Shown: piece after piece, positions 8,385 to 16,718 of the stretch
Numbering within the stretch: position 1 is the first letter of the stretch
Layout: each line of letters begins with the position of its first letter
Source: an uncultured Porticoccus sp.
GTDB lineage: Bacteria; Pseudomonadota; Gammaproteobacteria; Pseudomonadales; Porticoccaceae
Direction of reading: 5' to 3'
Assembly (NCBI GenBank): GCA_947259505.1
Contig: CAMYLT010000007.1
Span: forward strand, 186,001-250,000
Length of the DNA stretch: 64,000 bases
The notes under the pieces: model-generated
Told to the model about the DNA's origin: nothing
Databases searched by the model: none
Seen by the model: the letters and a program-made list of their open reading frames with translations, nothing else
Program-made: the position numbers and the translations under genes

Positions 8385-11300
8385 GCATGCCCGGCAAAGG
8401 ATTGATTGCCTGGTGGGTTAACAATCCCATCGCCGCGAATCTGCTGATGTGGATGATTCTGGTGGGCGGCATTACCAGCTTGCCGGGACTCGATAAAGAA
8501 ATGTTTCCGAAGATTCCTCGCGATGTTGTTCAGGTGGAGGTTTCTTATCCCGGTGCCGGCCCTAGAGAAGTAGAGGAGCAGATTTGTATCCGGGTTGAAG
8601 AGGAAGTGCACGACCTGGATGGTATTGAGGAGATACGTTCCTTTGCCTATCAGGGTGGCGGCCGCATAGAAATTGAAGTATCTGACGGTTACAGCACGCA
8701 GAAGTTACTCAATGATGTGAAATCCCGTGTCGATGCGATCAATACCTTTCCGGTGGATTCTGAACGTCCACAGATTAAGGAGGTGCTGGCCCGCACCCAG
8801 ATTCTCAGCCTGGCAGTTGCGGGTCCCTTGAACGAGAGTGATCTGAAGCGGCTTGCGGATAATATTCGCGACGAGGTGATCAACCTACCAGGTGTGACGC
8901 TGGCCGAGGTTGGCGGCACGCGGCCGGAGGAAGTGTCGGTAGAGATTGCGGAAGAAACACTGCGCCGCTTTCAACTGCGCTTTGAGGATGTGGTGGCCGC
9001 CATTCGCCATTCATCACTGAACCTGCCCGCTGGTGAAGTGAGGGAGCAGTCCGGTGATATCGTGTTGCAGACCCGGGGGCAGGCATACCATCGCGCCGAT
9101 TTTGAGCGCATTGTGGTTCTTCATGATGTGGATGGTACCGAGGTGCACCTGGGTGATATCGCTCACATCAACGATGGATTTGCCGAGCAGGATTTGGTCT
9201 CCAAATTCAATGGTAAACCAGCGGTATTCATCAACCTGTTTAATACGCGTAACCCGGATGTAATTACTACCTCTGCTGCTGTGGAGGAGTACATTGAAAG
9301 TAAACTGCCCAGCCTGCAGCCTGGGGTAGAATTGGTGGTGTGGCGCGATCTATCGGTTTATCTGAACAGTCGTATTGACCTGCTGCTGCGCAATGCTCTG
9401 GGCGGTTTGTTGCTGGTGTTTTGTCTGCTGGTACTGTTTCTGCGGCCGGCGCTGGCTTTCTGGGTGGCTGCAGGTATTGGTATCGCCTATATGGGCACCC
9501 TGTGGCTGATGCCCTACCTCGGCATCAGCGTCAACGTGGTTTCTTTGTTTGCCTTTCTGTTGATTCTTGGCATTGTCGTGGATGATGCCATTGTGGTGGG
9601 TGAGAGTGTCTACGCGCACTACGAGCGGGGGCTGAACGGGGTGGAGAGTGCGGTGTTGGGCGCTCGCTCGGTTTCCAAACCAGTCACCTTTGCCGTGCTG
9701 ACCACCATGATCGTATTTGTGCCAATGCTGTTGCTACCGGGTGACTCAACTAAGCTGATGGCGGAAATGCCCAAGGTGGCATTAATTGCATTGGCGTTTT
9801 CCCTGTTGGAGTCCTTCCTGATTCTGCCGGCACATTTACGCCTGCTCAAGCCTGAAACTGAACCGAACTGGCAGCCCGCCAGATGGGTACATCGGGCGCG
9901 GCACAAGACATCCGCGCTATTGAAGCTGTTTGTCGAGCAGCGCTACCGACCGCTGTTGGAGAAAGTGTTGCGACACAGCGGTATCACCATGGCATTGTTT
10001 TTTGCTGTGTTGATTGTGGTGCTGGGTTTTTTCTTTACTGGCTGGTTGCGGGTGGCGTTTTTTCCGGTGGTGGAGGGAGAGTATCTGCGCGCCACGGTGG
10101 AATTGCCGGAGGGTGTAGGATTCAACCGCTCGTTGACGGTCATGGATCAGATTGAGCAGGGTGTTGCGGCACTGAAAGAAGAGCCATTGTTGATTGCCGG
10201 GGATGGGGCCTCGATACTGCGCAACCACTATTCTGAAAGCCGGGAGAACAGGGTTTCTGTGGTGCTGGAGCTGGAGAGTAATGAGACCAGATCGGTATCC
10301 TCGCGGGCGGTAGCTGAATTGTGGCGCAAACATATTGGTCCGGTTGAGAATGTGGAGGAGTTCGAAGTTGAGTTCACGCTGATGGGGCGGCCCAAGGACA
10401 TTAATCTGTTACTGAAAGGACGGGATATTGATGAACTGAGGGCTGCTTCATCAGAAATTGAAGCGGCCCTGCTCAGCTACCCGGGTGTCTTTAATGTCTC
10501 CAGCTCGCTGCGCACTGCTCGCAAGGAGATTGAGATCAGTCTGCGGGACAATGCCGATACCCTTGGCGTCGACCTCAGTGATATCGCTGGGCAATTGCGC
10601 AATGCCTTTTTCGGTACAGAGGCTCAACGCATTCCCCGGGAAAAAGAAGATGTGAAGGTGATGGTGCGCTATCCGGAAGCGGAGAGGGCCCGCGTCTCGT
10701 CACTGGATGAATTGCGTATCCGCACCGGGGATGGCAGGGAGTTGCCGTTCAATGCGGTGGCAGAGGCTGAATTCGTGCCGGGCTATACCGAAATCAAGCG
10801 CCGCGATCGCATGCGTATGGTGGAAATTGAGGGTGAGCTGGCGCGAGGTGCATCCTCCGCCAACGAGGTGGTGGCTGCCTTGCTCGCGCAGCAGTGGCCG
10901 GCGCAGTTGGCCAAGTATCCGGGGCTTACTCTGGAGGTGGCCGGCGCACAGAAGGACCAACAGGAGTTCGAGGTCGGATTTCTGCAAATGATGTTGTTGG
11001 CGCTATTGGCCATCTATGCATTTTTAGCGGTGGAATTCCGCTCCTACTGGCAGCCGGTGATTATTCTCAGTGCCGTGCCCTTTGGTATCGCAGGTGCCAT
11101 TCTTGGACACATGCTGTTTGGCAAGGAAATCAGCATGCCTTCCATGATGGGGGTGCTGGCGGCGGCGGGTGTGGTGGTGAATGACAATCTGGTGTTGATT
11201 GACCGCATCAATCAACTGAGAAAAGAGGGTTGGCATGCCGTAGATGCTGTGGTGCAGGGTGCGCGGGATCGTTTCCGTCCCATTGTGCTGACATCGTTGA

Positions 11301-11509
11301 CGACATTTTTTGGGCTCATGCCGATTTTATTTGAGCGCAGTGCACAGGCGCAGTTTCTTATCCCGATGGTGATTTCGCTGGCATTTGGTGTCCTGCTGGC
11401 CACTTTTGTGACACTGCTGCTGGTGCCGGCCATTTATGTGTGCGGAGAACGTGTTCGCGGTGAAGATCGGCAGCCAGCAGTCCCGGTTGCTCAGCAAGCA
11501 GAATCCTAG
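8381..11509 (+). CDS. RND-family efflux pump, inner-membrane transporter
   Basis: The 1042-residue protein has the RND layout of one helix near the N terminus, a large periplasmic loop, five more helices, and the same pattern repeated. Signature pieces are VEVSYPGAGPREVEEQI, the TM4 proton-relay aspartates in GIVVDDAIVVGE, and the second-half counterpart GVVVNDNLVLIDR. Such pumps exchange protons for amphiphilic compounds, or sometimes metals. The charged TM4 motif VVDDA is that of drug/lipophile pumps rather than heavy-metal CusA pumps. The substrate cannot be told. Translation is coupled to the adaptor upstream. Confidence 0.92.
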   Translation: MSMPGKGLIAWWVNNPIAANLLMWMILVGGITSLPGLDKEMFPKIPRDVVQVEVSYPGAGPREVEEQICIRVEEEVHDLDGIEEIRSFAYQGGGRIEIEVSDGYSTQKLLNDVKSRVDAINTFPVDSERPQIKEVLARTQILSLAVAGPLNESDLKRLADNIRDEVINLPGVTLAEVGGTRPEEVSVEIAEETLRRFQLRFEDVVAAIRHSSLNLPAGEVREQSGDIVLQTRGQAYHRADFERIVVLHDVDGTEVHLGDIAHINDGFAEQDLVSKFNGKPAVFINLFNTRNPDVITTSAAVEEYIESKLPSLQPGVELVVWRDLSVYLNSRIDLLLRNALGGLLLVFCLLVLFLRPALAFWVAAGIGIAYMGTLWLMPYLGISVNVVSLFAFLLILGIVVDDAIVVGESVYAHYERGLNGVESAVLGARSVSKPVTFAVLTTMIVFVPMLLLPGDSTKLMAEMPKVALIALAFSLLESFLILPAHLRLLKPETEPNWQPARWVHRARHKTSALLKLFVEQRYRPLLEKVLRHSGITMALFFAVLIVVLGFFFTGWLRVAFFPVVEGEYLRATVELPEGVGFNRSLTVMDQIEQGVAALKEEPLLIAGDGASILRNHYSESRENRVSVVLELESNETRSVSSRAVAELWRKHIGPVENVEEFEVEFTLMGRPKDINLLLKGRDIDELRAASSEIEAALLSYPGVFNVSSSLRTARKEIEISLRDNADTLGVDLSDIAGQLRNAFFGTEAQRIPREKEDVKVMVRYPEAERARVSSLDELRIRTGDGRELPFNAVAEAEFVPGYTEIKRRDRMRMVEIEGELARGASSANEVVAALLAQQWPAQLAKYPGLTLEVAGAQKDQQEFEVGFLQMMLLALLAIYAFLAVEFRSYWQPVIILSAVPFGIAGAILGHMLFGKEISMPSMMGVLAAAGVVVNDNLVLIDRINQLRKEGWHAVDAVVQGARDRFRPIVLTSLTTFFGLMPILFERSAQAQFLIPMVISLAFGVLLATFVTLLLVPAIYVCGERVRGEDRQPAVPVAQQAES

Positions 11510-11519
11510 GAGAGCAGTT

Positions 11520-11996
11520 TTGGGTATCAATCCAATCATTACCACGACCGATTTGGCGTTAATTATTCAGCTGGCTGTTGCACCAGTGTTCTTGTTGGCA
11601 GGCATTGCCGGTTTTCTCAATGTCATGTCTGGGCGGTTGGGACGTATTGTTGATCGGGCTCGAGTCATTGGTTTACGTGAACTGCGCCTTTCTGATCCCG
11701 AGCAGAAAAGCATTTGCCAGCTGGAGCTAAGAATCCTCTGGCGGCGGGCCAAAATCACAAACTGGTCTATTGGTCTTTGTACGGCGGCAGCATTGTTGGT
11801 TTGTACGCTGATTGTTAGCCTGTTTGTGGGTGGTTTTTGGAAGCTGCATATCGGCGTATTGATTATCGGTTTCTTTGTGTTGGCATTGTTGTTACTGATT
11901 GCTGCTCTGATGCTGTTTCTTAAGGAGGTTCAGCTGGCCACGCGTACTCTTCGTATTGCTCGGGAATTTTCGGTTGAAGATTTCAATATCAGTTAG
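11520..11996 (+). CDS. DUF2721 family membrane protein
   Basis: The 158-residue protein has three hydrophobic segments, with ALIIQLAVAPVFLLAGIAGF first, followed by a conserved charged stretch MSGRLGRIVDRARVI and two C-terminal helices. This matches DUF2721, a family of small inner-membrane proteins of unknown function. I chose TTG 11520 as start because AGGAGAG lies five bases before it and because it lies beyond the end of the RND gene. The frame is open further upstream to 11436, but that part overlaps the pump gene. It may be cotranscribed with the pump and ends before a strong terminator. Confidence 0.75.
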   Translation: MGINPIITTTDLALIIQLAVAPVFLLAGIAGFLNVMSGRLGRIVDRARVIGLRELRLSDPEQKSICQLELRILWRRAKITNWSIGLCTAAALLVCTLIVSLFVGGFWKLHIGVLIIGFFVLALLLLIAALMLFLKEVQLATRTLRIAREFSVEDFNIS

Positions 11997-12020
11997 GTGA
12001 TGGCAGCCTCAGATAAGCTA

Positions 12021-12055
12021 TAAAAAAGGCCGACAATGTTCTCGGCCTTTTTTAT
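12021..12055. terminator. Bidirectional Rho-independent terminator
   Basis: A perfect stem AAAAAAGGCCGA / TCGGCCTTTTTT surrounds an eight-base loop. It lies between the convergent DUF2721 and acxR genes and has U-runs on both strands. Confidence 0.9.
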
Positions 12056-12073
12056 AGCAGTCGCTCTCCTGTG

Positions 12074-14056
12074 TCAGGGGCGAGCAATACCGTATTTTTT
12101 CAATTTGATATAAAGCGTACTCTTTGCAATGTTCAGCTGCTTGGCCACCTGCGTCAGGTTGCCGCCCTGTTCCCGGATAGCCCGGTTAATGACCTCTTTC
12201 TCTGCGAGATCCAAGGGGTTGGTATCATCATCTTCCTGAGAATCCATTTGTGCAGCCAGAAAATCCTTTGGCAGATCTTCTGGCCCCAGTTCTTCCCTGT
12301 CGGTGAGGAAGAAGGCAGCAGTAATCAGATTGCCCAGCTCGCGAATGTTACCTGGCCAGCTGTGGCGCTCCAGCAAATCCAGTAGGGGCTTGCTGAGTCG
12401 CTTCTGATCGCCGGAATGCTGCTCCAATAGGTGCGCAAAAATATTCTGTGCCAGCAGTGATACATCGCCCTTGCGTTCACGCAACGGCGGAATGGTAAGT
12501 GTCATGGAGGAAATGCGGTAGTACAGATCCATGCGGAAGCGGCCTTCGGCGACTTCCTGCGCCAGATCCCGGTTGGTGGCAGCAATGAGTCGGAAATTGA
12601 CTTTGCGTGGTCTGGCTTCGCCAACCCGGCAGATCTCCGATTCTTGTAGTACCCGCAGGAACATGGGTTGCAAGTCCAGCGGCATTTCCCCAATTTCGTC
12701 CAAGAACAGGGTGCCGCCATTGGCGGCCTCAATCTTGCCGATCATGCCGCCCCGTCGTGCGCCGGTGAATGCGCCTTCCACATGGCCAAACAATTCTCCA
12801 GCCAGCAGGTCGCGGGACAGGCCACCACAGTTCAGTGCGACAAACTCCCCGACTTGTGACGGCCCTTCTTCATGCATGGCCTTGGCAAACATTTCTTTGC
12901 CAACACCTGTTTCACCCTGGAGCAATACGGGTATTGGCGCTTTGGCAATGCGCTTTGCCTGCTGTACAGCTTTGAGGAAAGGCGGGCTTTGTCCTACCAG
13001 GCGGAAAAAGCCAGTGGATTTGGAGGGGGGTGGAATGTTCGCCACGGTGTTGAGAGCTCTCTGTGACTGACGGGCAGGGAGGGGAATGATAGCCAGAAAG
13101 CCGATCTGCTCTCCCTGGTGCATAACCGGTTCTACCCAGTTTTGGTCAATTTGGTTCAATGCTCGTTCTGATTCAGGAGTAAAAACACCTTCACTGTTCA
13201 GGGTCAGGATGGGGTTGTACGGTGTGAGGTTGATCTTGATGCCCCTGGCCGCTAGAACCTTGTCTGCCAGGGTGTTTGCCCTGACCAGCTTTCCTTCCAT
13301 GTCGAAGAGCAACACCCCATCACTGCCAGAAGAGGTGAAATGGTCAATGGTTGCCCCCAGCAATAGGTCTCGCTGGGCCAGCTTAAGTTGGGCAAATTGA
13401 CCTTCGATTCTGCGAGCGCCTGATATGGCGAGTGCAAGGCAGTAATCATGCAGTGTGTTTTTAAGGCCTGAAATATTGAGTGCGCCCAGTAGTCGCTTCT
13501 CAAACGGATCTCGAATCACGGCCGCTGAACAGGTCCAGCGACTGATGTTTTCACAGAAGTGTTCAAAGGCGTGCACCTGGACGGGTGCGCCGATGTTAAG
13601 TGCTGTGCCGATGGCGTTGGTTCCGGCAGCCTGCTCATTCCAGTTGGCGCCAGGAATTAAGCTGAAGTTGCGGGCCAGTTCGAGCGTAGCGGGATCACCT
13701 TCATAGTCGAGGATCATGCCCGATGGCGTCACCAGGTGCATGATGGTCGCAGATTCGGCTAAAAGCTCCTTGGCTTCCCGCATGATAACTTCGGAGGCGG
13801 AGATGAGTTCCTTGTGCTGACGACGAATACCCATTAATTCATCCGTTCCCAGTTCCTGGGTACGCTTGGCCACAAGGGGGTCGACATGGCTGGACATGCA
13901 GCGCTGCCAAGACGCCGTAATAACAGAGCGAACCGTATTGTCGGGAAGGTTTCCATCGGTTAGCAGTTTTTCTCGGGCCGAAGCTATACGCGTCGGGTGC
14001 GAAACGGCAGCCGATCCCTTCAGGGAGGATTCGTAACTCATGACACTCTCACTCAC
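12074..14056 (-). CDS. acxR: Sigma-54-dependent activator of acetone carboxylase (AcoR/AcxR type)
   Basis: The 660-residue protein has an N-terminal sensory part with a GAF-like domain (about 85-225: SATIMHLVTPSGMILDY, AGTNAIGTAL). A PAS-like segment follows (about 235-335), then an AAA+ domain with Walker A GETGVGKE, the sigma-54 contact loop GAFTGA and Walker B GGTLFLDEIGE. A Fis-type helix-turn-helix ends the protein (NLTQVAKQLNIAKSTLYIKLKKYG). This is the AcoR layout seen in regulators of acetoin, acetone and alcohol operons. It is divergent from acxABC, which has a -24/-12 promoter. The likely signal is acetone or a related small ketone or alcohol bound by the GAF domain (inference). A TATAAT-like box on the minus strand at 14086-14091 may be its own promoter. 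Confidence 0.9.
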   Translation of the reverse strand: MSESVMSYESSLKGSAAVSHPTRIASAREKLLTDGNLPDNTVRSVITASWQRCMSSHVDPLVAKRTQELGTDELMGIRRQHKELISASEVIMREAKELLAESATIMHLVTPSGMILDYEGDPATLELARNFSLIPGANWNEQAAGTNAIGTALNIGAPVQVHAFEHFCENISRWTCSAAVIRDPFEKRLLGALNISGLKNTLHDYCLALAISGARRIEGQFAQLKLAQRDLLLGATIDHFTSSGSDGVLLFDMEGKLVRANTLADKVLAARGIKINLTPYNPILTLNSEGVFTPESERALNQIDQNWVEPVMHQGEQIGFLAIIPLPARQSQRALNTVANIPPPSKSTGFFRLVGQSPPFLKAVQQAKRIAKAPIPVLLQGETGVGKEMFAKAMHEEGPSQVGEFVALNCGGLSRDLLAGELFGHVEGAFTGARRGGMIGKIEAANGGTLFLDEIGEMPLDLQPMFLRVLQESEICRVGEARPRKVNFRLIAATNRDLAQEVAEGRFRMDLYYRISSMTLTIPPLRERKGDVSLLAQNIFAHLLEQHSGDQKRLSKPLLDLLERHSWPGNIRELGNLITAAFFLTDREELGPEDLPKDFLAAQMDSQEDDDTNPLDLAEKEVINRAIREQGGNLTQVAKQLNIAKSTLYIKLKKYGIARP

Positions 14057-14379
14057 TCACCGGCTTTTATAATTATCACTTTCTAATTATAGGGTAGGAC
14101 TGGATATCTTCTTCTTCCAAAGGCGTAAATACAAGTTTTTTGAGGCGTTTAAAGGGGTTGCAGTACGTATTTGGCGGCATTTGAGTGAGTTTGATGCCAT
14201 TTTGGCCTAAAGAAAGAATAAAAAAGCTCGTCCTAGACATGCGAGAAGCAGCCATGCTTTAATCCCTGTTCGATTAATGTCCGGCCAGCGACTGATATTC
14301 GAACGTTTATCGGCCGCTTTTACCGGGCATTGATTTGAAGAACCTTATAAGACAATAAAATTTAACAATAAATTTAAAT

Positions 14380-14394
14380 TGGCATGGCAATTGC
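14380..14394 (+). promoter_or_regulatory. Sigma-54 (-24/-12) promoter of acxABC
   Basis: TGGCATGGCAATTGC matches the sigma-54 consensus TGGCACG-N4-TTGC with one mismatch (T for C in the sixth position). The GG and GC dinucleotides are correctly spaced. The predicted start of transcription is about 14405, giving a leader of about 100 bases before acxA. The rest of the 449-bp gap (14057-14505) upstream of the promoter is AT-rich near 14340-14380. It should hold the activator's upstream sites, but I see no convincing long dyad. There is a possible minus-strand -10 box for acxR at 14086-14091. Confidence 0.85.
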
Positions 14395-14505
14395 TAAAGC
14401 CATAGACGAGGGCACCCCATCCTCAAATCATAAAAATGATCTAAATAAAACGGATCGTATGGATGGGTGGGGTAGAAGTAATCAACAAAACTAGAGGATA
14501 TAACC

Positions 14506-16650
14506 TTGAATGATATGACAAACAATCCTGTAGAAGTTTTGGGTATCGATGCCGGCGGCACGATGACCGATACTTTTTTTGTGCGTGCAGACGGCGAATT
14601 CGTTGTTGGTAAAGCACAGAGTGATGTGGATGAGCCGAAAGCGGTAATGGAGTCCAGTGTAGATGCGCTGGCTCACTGGGGTCTGACTGTAGAAGAAGTG
14701 TACCCGCAGATGGTTACATGTGTATTCTCTGGTACTGCGATGCTGAACCGTGTTGTTGGTCGTAAAGGTCTGCGCACTGGTTTGATCGTGAGCAAGGGCT
14801 TCGAAGACTTCCACCGCATGGGTCGCGCTATCCAGTGCTACCTGGGTTATGCGTTTGAAGATCGCCTTCACCTTAACACTCACCGTTATGATGAGCCTTT
14901 GGTTCACATTCACGATACTCGCGGTGTGACCGAGCGTGTTGACTCCAAAGGTGGTGTAGTTTTCCCGGTTCGTCTCGACGAAGCCCGTGAAGCTGCAGAA
15001 GAGCTGATTGATCAGGGCGTACAAGCAATTGTTATCAGCTTCCTGAGCTCTTACCTGAACGGTGAACACGAGCGTGCGGTTCGCGACGTAGTGCTTGAAG
15101 TAGTAAAACAAAAAGGCGTTAACGTTCCTGTTTTTGCTTCCGTTGACTACTACCCGGTTCGTAAAGAAACTCACCGTACCAACACTACTATCCTTGAAGC
15201 ATACGCTGCTGAGCCTTCTCGTCGCATCCTGTCATCTCTGAGTGACCGCATGAAAGAAGTTGGCGCACAGTACGACGTACGTGTGATGGCCAGCCACGGC
15301 GGCACCATCAGCTGGAAAGCAAAAGAGCTGGCTCGTTCGCTGGTATCTGGTCCTATCGGCGGCGTAATCGGTGCCAAGTATCTTGCTGAGCAGCTGGGCA
15401 TTGATAACATTGCATGTTCAGACATCGGTGGCACCAGCTTCGACATGGCCCTGATCGTTAAAGGTCAGTTTGCAATGCACCAGGACGGCGACATGGCTCG
15501 TCTGGTACTGTCTCTGCCGCTGGTAGCGATGGACACTATCGGTGCAGGCGCTGGTAGCTTCGTGCGTATCGACCCCTACAGCAACTCTATCAAGCTGGGT
15601 CCTGACTCTGCCGGTTACCGTGTAGGTACTTGCTGGCCTGAAGGTGGTGTGGACACTGTTTCTGTAACTGACTGTCACATCATCCTTGGCTACCTGAACC
15701 CCGACAACTTCCTCGGTGGTATTCTGGAGCTGGACGTTCCGCGTGCTCGTCAGTGCGTACAAGACCAAATTGCTACTCCTCTGGGTATGGCCCTGGAAGA
15801 CGCAGCAGCTGGTGTTATCGAACTGCTCGACCTGTCTTTGCGTCAACACCTTCGTGCGATGATTTCTGCGAAAGGTTACAGCCCAAGTGACTTCGTATGT
15901 TTCTCATACGGTGGCGGTGGTCCTGTTCACGCCTACGGTTACACCATGGGTCTGGGCTTCAAAGAAACCATCATTCCTGCTTGGGCTGCGGGCTTCTCTG
16001 CCTTTGGTTGTGCTACTGCAGACTTCGAATATCGTTACGATAAATCTACTGATATCGGCATTACTCAAGAGTCCACCGTCGCTGAGAAACTAGCAGCTGT
16101 AACAACTCTGCAAACTGCTTGGGACGAGCTGACTGAGAAAGTTCTGGAAGAGTTCCGTATCAACGGCTTCACTCCTGATCAAGTTACTCTGACTCCCGGC
16201 TACCGCATGCAGTACCTGGGTCAGTTGAACGACCTGGAAATGAACTCGCCGCTGGCTTCTGTTTCTAAAGCTGAAGACTGGGATAACCTGGTTGCAGAAT
16301 TCGACTTGACCTATGCACGCGTATACGCTGATGCTGCTCGCTCTCCAGAGCTGGGCTTTGGTATCACCGGTGCGATCCTGCGCGGTTCTGTTGTAACCAA
16401 GAAGCCAAGCATTCCGTCCGAGCCAGATGCTGGCCCGACTCCTCCGGCTGAAGCGTTCATCGGTACTCGTCCGTTCTACTTCAAGCGCAAGTGGGTTGAA
16501 GCAAAACTCTACAAAATGGAATCACTGAAGCCTGGTAACCGTATCACTGGTCCCGCGGTTATCGAATCTGATGCCACTACTTATGTTGTACCGACTGGCT
16601 TCGAAACTTGGTTGGACGGACACCGTCTGTACCACCTGATCGAAGTTTAA
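14506..16650 (+). CDS. acxA: Acetone carboxylase beta subunit
   Basis: The 714-residue protein belongs to the HyuA (hydantoinase/oxoprolinase) family with two ASKHA-type nucleotide-binding motifs, DAGGTMTDT near the N terminus and CSDIGGTSFDMAL at about residue 305. Together with AcxB and AcxC it forms acetone carboxylase, which turns acetone plus bicarbonate into acetoacetate at the cost of ATP hydrolysed to AMP. This subunit is the ATP-using, phosphorylating part. TTG 14506 is taken as start because GAGG lies eight bases before it; ATG 14515 is an alternative. Codon use is strongly biased to CTG, CGT, GGT and GAA, unlike neighbours, which suggests very high expression. Confidence 0.93.
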   Translation: MNDMTNNPVEVLGIDAGGTMTDTFFVRADGEFVVGKAQSDVDEPKAVMESSVDALAHWGLTVEEVYPQMVTCVFSGTAMLNRVVGRKGLRTGLIVSKGFEDFHRMGRAIQCYLGYAFEDRLHLNTHRYDEPLVHIHDTRGVTERVDSKGGVVFPVRLDEAREAAEELIDQGVQAIVISFLSSYLNGEHERAVRDVVLEVVKQKGVNVPVFASVDYYPVRKETHRTNTTILEAYAAEPSRRILSSLSDRMKEVGAQYDVRVMASHGGTISWKAKELARSLVSGPIGGVIGAKYLAEQLGIDNIACSDIGGTSFDMALIVKGQFAMHQDGDMARLVLSLPLVAMDTIGAGAGSFVRIDPYSNSIKLGPDSAGYRVGTCWPEGGVDTVSVTDCHIILGYLNPDNFLGGILELDVPRARQCVQDQIATPLGMALEDAAAGVIELLDLSLRQHLRAMISAKGYSPSDFVCFSYGGGGPVHAYGYTMGLGFKETIIPAWAAGFSAFGCATADFEYRYDKSTDIGITQESTVAEKLAAVTTLQTAWDELTEKVLEEFRINGFTPDQVTLTPGYRMQYLGQLNDLEMNSPLASVSKAEDWDNLVAEFDLTYARVYADAARSPELGFGITGAILRGSVVTKKPSIPSEPDAGPTPPAEAFIGTRPFYFKRKWVEAKLYKMESLKPGNRITGPAVIESDATTYVVPTGFETWLDGHRLYHLIEV

Positions 16651-16718
16651 TAAGTACGGGTTATCCATAGAGAATTGCTAACGTCGACTAGTAGACGAAA
16701 AGATACAGAGGATAAAAA

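Noticed and set aside
12103-12115. TTTGATATA within acxR as a second SahR-like half site
   Set aside because: Only one half of the palindrome, inside a coding region far from methionine genes.
14340-14380. IHF site in the AT-rich stretch before the acx promoter
   Set aside because: The best match to the IHF consensus has two mismatches and sits against the -24 box, not at the usual distance upstream.
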